From Imperialibacter sp. EC-SDR9 (GTDB lineage: Bacteria; Bacteroidota; Bacteroidia; Cytophagales; Cyclobacteriaceae), in assembly GCF_902498805.1 (NCBI RefSeq), contig NZ_LR701596.1, forward strand, positions 1 to 64,000: 64,000 bases of DNA, in the 5' to 3' direction. The notes below the pieces were generated by a model that was not told the DNA's origin, searched no databases, and saw nothing but the letters and a program-made list of their open reading frames with translations. Shown piece by piece: positions 42,986 to 52,298 of this stretch (its first letter is position 1; each line of letters begins with the position of its first letter). The position numbers were made by a program, and so were the translations under genes.

Positions 42986-45900
42986 CGGATTAATAATTTC
43001 TTTTGAAGTGGTGCCATATCACTATTCTCTATCACAAGCTGATAAATGTACAACCCTCCTGGAACGTCTTGCTGGTCAAATTCCCATTCAAACTCGTAAA
43101 AACCGGGCGAGAAAGTGCCTTCTGCCACCCTCTTTACCCGGCTGCCGTTCAGGTCGAAAATATCGAGGTGAATATCCCTTTGCGGGCCGGCAGGAAGCAG
43201 TACTGGAATGGTGGTATATCGGGTAGCGGGATTGGGGTATGCCGTGCCCAGGATCAGGTGGTTAAAAGCCGGAAGTCTGCCATCAGCCTGATAATAGACC
43301 TCGAAACCAGCGGCTCCCTCCGTCAAAGTAGCCCGGAATTTGTTATGCTTCTTCATATCGAGCAGGTTCCCGGAAGTCTTGTCGAGCAGGTAGAGGGCGG
43401 CAGTTTGATGTTTGAAACTTTCGTTGTCCCACAAAAGCTCCACCTGGTTGGCCCCGGAGTTAGACCTGAAGCTGAACTCCCACACATGCGATTCGGAAGT
43501 TGCAACGATGTCGGTGGCAAACCAGGGGTAAAAGTAATCACCATGCTGGGTGTACAGTTCGTCATAAAAGACAAACCTGGGCAGTAGCATTTTGTCGAAG
43601 ACGTCTTTGCCAGGCAGCGCCTCCTGATGCATGCCGAACCCACCGACAGAGCGTGCCGTCGAACCATCGTTCACACTCAAGGCCACCATCCAGCTGGGGC
43701 CATCGATATTCGATTCGGCTATTTCACTTCGTTGTGTCCCGGTCAGCCTGCCGCCGACGGCACCGTTAAATGGGTAAATTTGAGCAGAAGTGTTTTCTTC
43801 AGCCCACACAAACCCTCCCGAAAAAGGCTCAACGATATCGCCGCTGACAAAGGCCTGGCTTGCATTGTCAAATGTTTTCAGCGATTCCACGAGGCCCGAT
43901 AAATTGTTTGACTCAATAGTCTCCTCCCAGGAAATGGGAACGTTGAATGGGTTGCCAATCTGGTTCCATCCTTTCACAAGGCTAATCTGAAAGGGAATCT
44001 CCCCATTCACTTGCCCCGGGCCAATATTTATCTTTATGGGTTTTACAGCATTGAACCAATAGCCTTTGCCGGTTTCTATTCTGTTAATGCCTTCTCCCTT
44101 ATCAACGTACTTGCCACCGCCTGCCCCATCACTCTGAAAATGCAGGATTCGCCAGTCTACTTTGTATCTCAGGGCGCCGGCCTCATTAAAGATGGTCTCA
44201 ATTAAATTATCTTTTAGCGCATAGGGGATCGAGAACATTTGCCAGTCTGATTTTTTACCCCCAAAAGCTGTCAGAGGAATGGTGTCGCTTTGGGCGTCGT
44301 CGAACTCCCAGAAAATAAAGTTCTCCCGCCTGAAAATACTTGTGACACCATCAGATTCAGATACTTCTATTTCAAATTCCAGGCCGAGCGCATCGAGCAA
44401 ATCGGGCGTAACCGTAAATATGAAGTCGTCATTGATATCACGCACCATGCTTTGCGGCTGCGACCATTCGGTTCCGGCAATTCCACGGTAGGTCAGCCTG
44501 GAGGCCAGTTCTCCACTGCCTCCGGTGGCCGTTACTTTCACCAACGAATGTTGCTGGCCTTTTTTGTAGGTAGCGCTGAAGGAAAGATTATTGATGGCAA
44601 GTGGCAGCGGCGGAGGGCTGAGCGATACCGTGACCACGTTGGAATAGGGAGATACGCCGGATTCATTGGCAGACCTCACCCGGTAGCCAAACACATCCGC
44701 CTCAGCGAGATCTGTGATATTGACGGGGCTGGCGGTTAGCACCGTGTCCTGAAAAACAAGGGTGGCAAAGTCGTCGCCTGATACCTCGAGCAGGTAGGCG
44801 GTGGCACCCGACACGGGATCCCAGTTGGCCCGGAAAGAAGTCGGCGTTACTGTTGAAGCGTCTCTGGCGATCGGGGTGGGCGGCACCATAAGCACGGATT
44901 GAATATTCGAAACCGGCGATTTGCCAGATTCATTGGTCGAGCGCACCCTTACCTGAAATACCTTGCCCGCTTCCAGCCCGGAAACGACCACGACCGTGTC
45001 GGTCACCGGGAGTGCGTTAAATTCCGACACCAGCGTTTGGAAGCCATTGCCGGACACGTCAACTTCATACCCCAGCGCTCCTTTCACCGCTGGCCACGAC
45101 ATGGTGGCACCTGCCTGGGTGATATTGGCCGGCGACCTTAGGACAGGTGCATGAGGAATGGTAATAAAAGACGTGACGCCGTAGTCAGGCGTTGTCCCCT
45201 GCCCACTTTTACCACTTGCATTCACCGATTGTACCCTCACGTGGTAGATTTGCCCCGGAAGCAGCTTGTCGAGTGAGTAAAAGGGCACTGCTGAAGGGAA
45301 ATCCACCAAAACCGCAGTCGGGCTTTCAAAATCAGCACTGGTATTGAGGTCAACCAAGTAGGAGGAAGCCTCCTCCGGCACCGACCAGCTCAAAATAGCG
45401 GATACCTGCGTGATGTTGTTGGCAGCATTGAGCACTGGCGCTTTGGGTATCGACCGAATGGTGATCACGTTCGAATACGGCGAATGGCCTGAAGAATTGT
45501 ATGCCCTCACCCTGGCAAAGTAAGTCTTACCGGCTTCAAGTATCGTCAGCTGATGAAAAACGGTATCCTTATGAATATTTTTCAAATTACCTCCCGAGCC
45601 ATAGCCCGAAAGTGCAAAGGCGGCGTTGGTAAAGTTGAAGTCGGTGGAAACTTCAAGCTGATAACCGCTGAGTATTTCCGGCACGACCGACCACTTGAGT
45701 TTGGCCGATGTTTGTGAAATGTCGGTTAAAAAACCGCTCCCGGTAAAAATTGGAGTGGCTGGTAGTGTGAGCACTGTGACGGTTTCGGTGGCGTCTGAAT
45801 ATCCGGATTCATTGTAGGCGAAAATTCTCACGTAATACCGAGAGCCAGGTTGTAGCCCGGTGAGCGATTCTGACAGCGTGGTCTTAGCGACTATTCTGTC

Positions 45901-48900
45901 TTTGAACCCTTCCAGAAAGGCGTCAACTGAGGCAAAAGTCTCATCGGTAGAAGCTTCGAAAATGAATCCGTCAAAAATTCCAGGGATCGTTTCCCATTCG
46001 ATAGTGACTGCCGTCTGCAATAGTTCGGTGATACCTGTATTGCCTGGCAAAACCGGAGTATCGGGCGTCGTCACTATTCTAACCGCTTCCGACGAAGGTG
46101 ATTGCCCTGATGCACTGTACGATCGCAGGCGAACAAAATACTCGGAGCCAGACGACAGCCCATCGATCACGAGCGCCGTTTCGCTGGCATCAATCACTTT
46201 GGCGTTATACCCTGCGACGAAAGCTTCCGTGTCGGTGAAGGTGTTTTCGGTGGCTACGTCAAGGTAGTACCCGTCAAAAATTCCCGGCGGCGCTTCCCAG
46301 TGAATGGTGAAAGAGGTTTGTGATATCCCACTCACTCTGTCTTCTGCTGATACCGGAAAGGCAGGTGTTTCCGGCAAGGTCAGTACCTGTTTTGCCTCGG
46401 AATAGTCAGACTCTCCGTTGTTGTTATAAGCTTTCACCCTGAAGTAATAGCGAGTACCCGCTTCCAGCCCGGAAACATCAAATGTTTTGATCGATTCGCT
46501 ATACGATGCTTTCAGCTGCAAAAAGTCGGGGCTTTCTGATATTTCGACGGTAAAAAGAAGAGCCCAGGCTTCTTCATAAGCGAGCTCAAATGTGGTTTGA
46601 TTAACAGCAGTGGCTTCATTTACTTTGGGCGTGCCGGGCACAAAGCTTATCTCCCAAAGGTCATTCTTGAACCCATTCAATGTCTTGCCGCCATAGACCC
46701 ATAAATTTTTATCGACCCCCTTAAATGCGTTGTGCCCATGCCTGGCCCCAATCACATTATTTGCACTCGCCTCCCCCCTGGTTCCGTATTCGTCAGGCGC
46801 CTCGTTAAAGTCGGCACCGCCCATCCAGGCCCAGCCGCCCGCTTGCAGGTCATATTTCCACAAATCGCTGTACTGATTGGACCCATCGGTACCCCCAAAA
46901 AGCCAGAAGTCACCGGCATCGTCGGTCCAGGCATCGAAATTATATCTGGCAGGCGGCACATGAAGCGGGTCGGCCACTCCCTGGGAACCGTAATATCCGT
47001 AGTCATACACCCCTTCGCTGCCGCTCATCCAGGTCCAAACACCGGTTTGAATGTCGTATTTCCATAAATCATTCATGGCGCCGATATTGCCTGCGATGTC
47101 CCAGCCAAATCCTCCGAAGACCCAAATATTCCCCTCGGGGTCGGTCCAGGCCTTTGCATAGGCTTTGGAGCCTATGGCGTTGGAGCTGGCAGGCACACCT
47201 TTTTCTCCAAAGATGCCGGGTAGCTCAGAGCTTTTGAACCCGGAAAACCAGGTCCACTTGTTGGTGGCTGGATTGTACCGCCAAAGGTCGTTGAACGTTT
47301 TGTCCCACCAGTTGCCACGTTCGGCACCACCAAATAACCATAGCATCCCCTGGGCATCCACCCAGGATGCGGCGCCGTACCTGGCTCCGGGGGAAGAGGC
47401 GCCTTCCACGCCTTTGGTACCATAAACGCCACGCTGCCCCTCCAGATTGCTTCCGTTGATCCAAGTATAGGTGTTTTCGTCAGGGTCATATTTCCAAAGG
47501 TCATTCCGTGCCGAGGAGGGTGATTTGCCCCCAAAAAACCACAGCTGTCCGTCAGTCCCATACCAGGAGGCAGCATTGAGTCGTGGCGGAGGAATATTGG
47601 ACGAGCTGCTTATTCCCTTGGCTCCGAAGTTTCCGGCGGTTTGATCCAGCAGCAGGCTCCCGCCTAGGTATTTCCAGGTTTGGGTAGATTGATCGTATTT
47701 CCAAAGGTCATTGAAGAACCCATTTATTTTCTTGAACGGGTCGTCGGTTCCTCCAAGGCGCTCATTCACATCGTTCGTACCACCAAGCAGCCAAAGACTG
47801 CCTTCGTCGTCGACCCATTGCACGGCGCCCATTCTACCGCCGGGCGTAGGCACGTTGCCATTACCCGGCACACCATATTCCCCGCCATTTTCCTTGATCG
47901 GCTTATCAGTACCTCCCCACCAGGTCCACTCAAGCGACGACGGAGAAAGCTGAAAGAGATCGTTGTAATACCCAAGCTCAGAGCCCCCGAAGAGCCAGAA
48001 GCTTCCATCGGTCGAAGTAAAGGCAGAGGCGTCCCTTCTTGAGCCGGGGTTATTGTCAATGTTTGCCTCTCCGAGAGAGCCGTAAATACCTGAATTGCCT
48101 CCATAGGTGGGGCCTGCTATCCAGGTCCACTGGCCAGTGCCCGGATCAAAGCTCCAAAGGTCGTTCATCCACCAACGGAAATTGTAATTGTCTTTTCCAT
48201 GACCGCCAAAAAGCCAGAGTCTTCCATCAGCACCATGCCAGCCTGCCGCCCCGCTACGCCCACCAGGCAGGTTTGCATCGGACGGTTCGCCCAGCGTCCC
48301 GTAAACCGGATCTTCATCCGCCGTGTCGCTGCCTGCTACCCAAGTCCACTCGCCCGAGGCAGTATTGTACTTCCACAGGTCATTGAAGTACTGGTCATAG
48401 TCTTCAGAATATCCCCCAAACAGCCAGAAGTCTCCGTTGTCGTCAGTCCAGGTAACGGCATTGGCTCTGGAGCCAGGCATATTGTCGGTGCTACCCTCCC
48501 CCCGGGTACCGTAGCTGCCACCGGCTCCGCTGTAGTCTTCTCCACCCATCCAGGCCCACTCGCCTGTTGTTGAATTGTATTTCCATAGGTCATTCAGATG
48601 ACCAAGGGTACCATATGCATCGTAGCCATACCCGCCAAAAATCCAGACGTTATCGTCAGCGTCAATCCAGCCGCTGGGGTAAGACCTGCCACCCGGATAG
48701 TAACCCACGCCTGCCTCACCCAGCGCCCCATATGCACCTGCTTCGTCTATGCTTTCAAGGCCTGCTACCAGTACCCATTTGTTGTTCTCCCTGTCATATT
48801 TATGAAGCGCATTGAGCTGGCCTGCCGTTGCAAAAGCGTCGTATCCGTAACCGCCAAACATCAGGAAGTCGCCATTAGAGTCGGTAAGCGCAGCGGCCTG

Positions 48901-51204
48901 TGTACGACCGCCAACACTCGATTTGGGCAGAACGGCATCATCGACCCAGTTGGAGTAGTCGCCAGCCCCCAACCCGCCGGAAACCAGCGGGAAGTCGAAG
49001 TTACTTTGTCCGATTTGGGTGACCATCCCAGAGGCAGGTATCGGCTGTAGCTCAACCAGGTCTCCCCCAGCCTGCTCACCGTCAACATACAGGGTAATTT
49101 GATCGAGGGTTCCGTCTGCATCGTGCGCCACCGTCACAGCCACATGATGCCAAAGGTCATCATCGAGCCGCAGGGAGTAGGCTCCCACGGCTGCATTTAA
49201 ATGTTGTTCGAAAATCAGCTGCCCGTCCAGCACGTACAGGGCGATAGCCCCCGTTTCAGCTGGTTCTGAATAGGTAGGGTTCGAGTAAGAAAAAATGGTG
49301 GCATCCTCGTCTGTTTTGAGCCACGTTTCCCATGTAAAATCCGATTGGTACTGATTGACGTTCGGAACTGACACATAGTCGTCGATGCCATCGAAGGATA
49401 ATACATACTCGCTGTTGGTGAAAATAGAGATATTGTCAATGGCTATCCCTGCGAGCTCTTCAGCACAACATCCGTCGGTTAAGAAAATGAACCGAAAATA
49501 AACCTCGGGCTCATAGTTATACTTGTTCAGGTCATGGTATACGGTACGCCACCCGTCACTGTAGTGCCAGCCCTCTTCATCAAACAACCCGCTCACGCCA
49601 TCGTACCAGTTGACACCCGTAGATGAGCTGCCTATCCTCTCCCAGTTAACCCCATCCAGACTCCCCTCCAGCCACAACACGTCGTCGTGGCCATACAGCT
49701 CGGTATAGAGATCAAATGAAATATAAGCGTAAGGAGTGGTGCTAAAGTCGAACAGCTGAGAGGTCAGATAGAAGGTGCCGTCGAGGTTGGTAGCGTCTCC
49801 ATCGAGGTCTGTCACCCAGGAGTTGTCAAAATCAGGCGGGATGCCATTGGTCGGCACTCCCCATTCGAATCCATCGGAAGGACCGGAGGCAGACCAGTCT
49901 CCCCCACCGAGCTCAAAATCGTCGGAGTAGACGCCGACAAGGTTATTTGTAAAGAAGGGAGAAATTGCGTCTTCCAGATAGTTGGAGGCGTCACCCATCA
50001 GAGTAAAATTATTTAATGTGCCATGGTTAGCGTTGATCGAATGATCATTAACGGAACCGTGGAAGGTATTGTCTCCGCCGGCGCTTCCCTGCCTGAAGTC
50101 GTAGTATACCAGGAGTCCGGGATCTCCAGGATCTGCCGTGGTCATCTCGGCCTCTATATCAGCAGCCGACTTGGCCACGCTCCAAATTTTGGAGAAGGTG
50201 ACTTCACCGCTCAGGTTGGGGTATTTGATAAACTCATACAGTGTGCCGTCGTTGCCATTTGAGGTGGCATCATAAACTTCCACCTCCGTCTGATTGTCGT
50301 CGTTGGGTATTCCCTGATCAAATGCATAATAAACCACGAGATCATCTTCACTTCCCGTTAGCCTTTCCACCAGATTGCTTTGAATTTCAGACGCCGTCCT
50401 CACCACTTCCCATACCCGAAAATTATCAAAGACCGCATCCAGGGCACCATTAAAGCCGTTGCCAAGCTTGGTCACATAGGTGCTGGTGGGCCCATTAGGC
50501 ACCAGCTGATCAAAATTCTTTAAGAAGGAAGCCTCCTCGGTACCGTCGACGAACAGCGTAACAAGTTCCTGGTTACCAGACTGGTTTGCCTTGAAGGTTA
50601 GCGCCAGGTGGTGCCATTGCCCGTCGTCAATTCTGGTGAAAGATTGAGCATAATTGTCACCAAAATTTTCCGTAAATGCCCTGGCGTAACCGTTATTGAT
50701 GGTAAGAGAAATATTACCGACTCCAGAGCAGCACTCATCTTTAGTGGACTCGGCGTACTCCAGTACAGTGCCCTCCTCTGACTCCGTTTTTATCCACACC
50801 TCCCAGGTAAAATCTGTGCTATAGTCCTTGAACCCGGTCATTTCGACAACATCGTCGATGCCGTCGAACCGCAGCGACAGGTCGGCCTCGTAGTCAGCGA
50901 CGGCTCCGCTGTAGTTGGCGCCATGCATCCAGGTCCATTCTTTTTCCCTGGGAGAATACCTCCACATGTCGTTGAAATACCCCTCTATTCCGTTTTTGTC
51001 GTAACCGGCACCGCCAAATAGCCAGAAGTTACCCTCTTCGTCGGTCCATGAAGCGCTATTTTCTCTGGCGCCTATGCCTGATGTTTGAATGACTGAAGCC
51101 TTTGATGGTTCGGCGTTTCCTCCGGCCCATTTGTACAGCGGGGTTTGAGCCAGCACTACCTGACTCAAAAGCAAGGAGATAAGAATTGGAAATGTCTTTT
51201 TCAT
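42982..51204 (-). CDS. giant LamG/Kelch/FN3 protein with T9SS sorting domain
   Basis: A 2740-aa secreted protein. From the N-terminus: signal peptide (1-19); a first Kelch motif (about 40-100); LamG/concanavalin-like domain (about 108-300) and a related remnant (to about 410); a beta-sandwich (about 425-595); a second LamG (about 600-745); a large array of roughly a dozen Kelch repeats (about 755-1510) with the recurring NDLWKY and WLFGG; seven fibronectin III domains (about 1520-2200); a further region to 2640; and a type A T9SS sorting domain from AYPNPAT to the C-terminal LLIR. It should be exported by T9SS and attached to or released from the surface. The Kelch array should make two or more beta-propellers. 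Probable role: adhesion or glycan binding. It is cotranscribed with the 247-aa protein (5 bp upstream) and the caspase. Confidence 0.9.
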   Translation of the reverse strand: MKKTFPILISLLLSQVVLAQTPLYKWAGGNAEPSKASVIQTSGIGARENSASWTDEEGNFWLFGGAGYDKNGIEGYFNDMWRYSPREKEWTWMHGANYSGAVADYEADLSLRFDGIDDVVEMTGFKDYSTDFTWEVWIKTESEEGTVLEYAESTKDECCSGVGNISLTINNGYARAFTENFGDNYAQSFTRIDDGQWHHLALTFKANQSGNQELVTLFVDGTEEASFLKNFDQLVPNGPTSTYVTKLGNGFNGALDAVFDNFRVWEVVRTASEIQSNLVERLTGSEDDLVVYYAFDQGIPNDDNQTEVEVYDATSNGNDGTLYEFIKYPNLSGEVTFSKIWSVAKSAADIEAEMTTADPGDPGLLVYYDFRQGSAGGDNTFHGSVNDHSINANHGTLNNFTLMGDASNYLEDAISPFFTNNLVGVYSDDFELGGGDWSASGPSDGFEWGVPTNGIPPDFDNSWVTDLDGDATNLDGTFYLTSQLFDFSTTPYAYISFDLYTELYGHDDVLWLEGSLDGVNWERIGSSSTGVNWYDGVSGLFDEEGWHYSDGWRTVYHDLNKYNYEPEVYFRFIFLTDGCCAEELAGIAIDNISIFTNSEYVLSFDGIDDYVSVPNVNQYQSDFTWETWLKTDEDATIFSYSNPTYSEPAETGAIALYVLDGQLIFEQHLNAAVGAYSLRLDDDLWHHVAVTVAHDADGTLDQITLYVDGEQAGGDLVELQPIPASGMVTQIGQSNFDFPLVSGGLGAGDYSNWVDDAVLPKSSVGGRTQAAALTDSNGDFLMFGGYGYDAFATAGQLNALHKYDRENNKWVLVAGLESIDEAGAYGALGEAGVGYYPGGRSYPSGWIDADDNVWIFGGYGYDAYGTLGHLNDLWKYNSTTGEWAWMGGEDYSGAGGSYGTRGEGSTDNMPGSRANAVTWTDDNGDFWLFGGYSEDYDQYFNDLWKYNTASGEWTWVAGSDTADEDPVYGTLGEPSDANLPGGRSGAAGWHGADGRLWLFGGHGKDNYNFRWWMNDLWSFDPGTGQWTWIAGPTYGGNSGIYGSLGEANIDNNPGSRRDASAFTSTDGSFWLFGGSELGYYNDLFQLSPSSLEWTWWGGTDKPIKENGGEYGVPGNGNVPTPGGRMGAVQWVDDEGSLWLLGGTNDVNERLGGTDDPFKKINGFFNDLWKYDQSTQTWKYLGGSLLLDQTAGNFGAKGISSSSNIPPPRLNAASWYGTDGQLWFFGGKSPSSARNDLWKYDPDENTYTWINGSNLEGQRGVYGTKGVEGASSPGARYGAASWVDAQGMLWLFGGAERGNWWDKTFNDLWRYNPATNKWTWFSGFKSSELPGIFGEKGVPASSNAIGSKAYAKAWTDPEGNIWVFGGFGWDIAGNIGAMNDLWKYDIQTGVWTWMSGSEGVYDYGYYGSQGVADPLHVPPARYNFDAWTDDAGDFWLFGGTDGSNQYSDLWKYDLQAGGWAWMGGADFNEAPDEYGTRGEASANNVIGARHGHNAFKGVDKNLWVYGGKTLNGFKNDLWEISFVPGTPKVNEATAVNQTTFELAYEEAWALLFTVEISESPDFLQLKASYSESIKTFDVSGLEAGTRYYFRVKAYNNNGESDYSEAKQVLTLPETPAFPVSAEDRVSGISQTSFTIHWEAPPGIFDGYYLDVATENTFTDTEAFVAGYNAKVIDASETALVIDGLSSGSEYFVRLRSYSASGQSPSSEAVRIVTTPDTPVLPGNTGITELLQTAVTIEWETIPGIFDGFIFEASTDETFASVDAFLEGFKDRIVAKTTLSESLTGLQPGSRYYVRIFAYNESGYSDATETVTVLTLPATPIFTGSGFLTDISQTSAKLKWSVVPEILSGYQLEVSTDFNFTNAAFALSGYGSGGNLKNIHKDTVFHQLTILEAGKTYFARVRAYNSSGHSPYSNVITIRSIPKAPVLNAANNITQVSAILSWSVPEEASSYLVDLNTSADFESPTAVLVDFPSAVPFYSLDKLLPGQIYHVRVQSVNASGKSGQGTTPDYGVTSFITIPHAPVLRSPANITQAGATMSWPAVKGALGYEVDVSGNGFQTLVSEFNALPVTDTVVVVSGLEAGKVFQVRVRSTNESGKSPVSNIQSVLMVPPTPIARDASTVTPTSFRANWDPVSGATAYLLEVSGDDFATLVFQDTVLTASPVNITDLAEADVFGYRVRSANESGVSPYSNVVTVSLSPPPLPLAINNLSFSATYKKGQQHSLVKVTATGGSGELASRLTYRGIAGTEWSQPQSMVRDINDDFIFTVTPDLLDALGLEFEIEVSESDGVTSIFRRENFIFWEFDDAQSDTIPLTAFGGKKSDWQMFSIPYALKDNLIETIFNEAGALRYKVDWRILHFQSDGAGGGKYVDKGEGINRIETGKGYWFNAVKPIKINIGPGQVNGEIPFQISLVKGWNQIGNPFNVPISWEETIESNNLSGLVESLKTFDNASQAFVSGDIVEPFSGGFVWAEENTSAQIYPFNGAVGGRLTGTQRSEIAESNIDGPSWMVALSVNDGSTARSVGGFGMHQEALPGKDVFDKMLLPRFVFYDELYTQHGDYFYPWFATDIVATSESHVWEFSFRSNSGANQVELLWDNESFKHQTAALYLLDKTSGNLLDMKKHNKFRATLTEGAAGFEVYYQADGRLPAFNHLILGTAYPNPATRYTTIPVLLPAGPQRDIHLDIFDLNGSRVKRVAEGTFSPGFYEFEWEFDQQDVPGGLYIYQLVIENSDMAPLQKKLLIR

Positions 51205-51209
51205 GGCCG

Positions 51210-51953
51210 TTAACGGGTTGGAACCCCTGGGGCGGGAATAATCGGATCTTCCTGAGTAAGCTGGTCAATCAGCAGGCCGGTAGCCACGCCAACCGTGAAA
51301 AAAACTCCAAGCTTCAGCGCCAGCGGAACTTTGCGTCTTATGGTGAATTCTTCAGTAAAAACCACCTCATCCCGGTTTCGCTTATCACTTATCTTCAGCC
51401 GGTAGTCTTTGCCGGGCTTCACCTTGACTGGTAAGATCAGCTTGGTATTCCCAACGTTGGGACGCTCCTCCAGCACCGCCACCTTGTTTTCCCCTTTATA
51501 CAGCTCGAAGTTGAGAACGTTGTCGCCACGTCCGCCCGACCACACCAGATCATACGGCTTACCTCTCTTCAGTTCCTTGTAATCGTCAAATCCGTCGAGA
51601 AAAATAAAAGGAACGTAGACACTGCCCTTCAGCTCAAACGCCAGCTGCCCAACAAAGTCTTCACCGAATTCCTCCTTTGGTTTCCAGACGATTTTCTTAT
51701 TTCCTCCCACCGAAAGGTTGACTCCAACATCGCCAGACACCTTTTCCAGGGGTTGAATAAAGTTGTCCTGAGATGAATAAAGGAAAAGAGCATACTTCCT
51801 CTCAAGGATATCATCCTTGAGGTCGTAGTTGATGATCGCCTCGTTATCTTTTAGCTGAATTTTGGTAATTACTACCTCCTGTGCGCTCAGGTAGTGGAGA
51901 AGAGAGCACTGTAGCATGACGAATCCCACAAACCTGCGAAATACTCTGGCCAT
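51210..51953 (-). CDS. envelope protein with beta-sandwich and C-terminal membrane helix
   Basis: A 247-aa protein, first gene of the caspase operon. It has a signal peptide (cleavage near LSAQE), a beta-sandwich at about 26-115 (KIQLKDNEAIINYDL, VSGDVGVNLSVGGNKKIVW) of a type found in various secreted Bacteroidota proteins, a second beta domain (about 115-205), and a hydrophobic helix at about 212-232 followed by a short PIIPAPGVPTR tail. It probably sits in the inner or outer membrane facing the periplasm. Role unknown; it could anchor or chaperone the giant protein. Confidence 0.65.
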   Translation of the reverse strand: MARVFRRFVGFVMLQCSLLHYLSAQEVVITKIQLKDNEAIINYDLKDDILERKYALFLYSSQDNFIQPLEKVSGDVGVNLSVGGNKKIVWKPKEEFGEDFVGQLAFELKGSVYVPFIFLDGFDDYKELKRGKPYDLVWSGGRGDNVLNFELYKGENKVAVLEERPNVGNTKLILPVKVKPGKDYRLKISDKRNRDEVVFTEEFTIRRKVPLALKLGVFFTVGVATGLLIDQLTQEDPIIPAPGVPTR

Positions 51954-52298
51954 ACATTTTATCGAAAAGAAAGTCGAATGATCCTCCTGTCCCGTTCTGC
52001 TCTCAAAAAAATGGACGAAATAAAAAATGAGCAGTTGACGAAACGGTCTGACTGGAATTATCGAAAATTGAGCATAACTAACTGAAAAAGCAATACTTAT
52101 TAGCAGGTATATTTACAGACCCCAGCATAGAGAGAACTGCCTGGCGTGGGCAGCATTTTTAAAAGCTGCCACCAGGCTCATGTGGGTGCGAAAGAGGCTG
52201 CGGTGTAATAAACGATTGGACAAATGACCGGAATAGATTGACAATTGCGTTGTTAACCCAGTCACCTCAACCCTTATATTTCTGACCTATCACGCCTC
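51954..52298. other. gene-free spacer between two minus-strand operons
   Basis: Holds a hairpin GGCAGC (52149-52154), 10-nt A/T loop, GCTGCC (52165-52170), strengthened by outer CTGG/CCAG pairing. It has no T-run on either strand. It is probably the transcript end of the phosphatase operon or an extragenic palindrome. No exact TTG-N19-TAnnTTTG promoter was found for the caspase operon. Confidence 0.4.
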
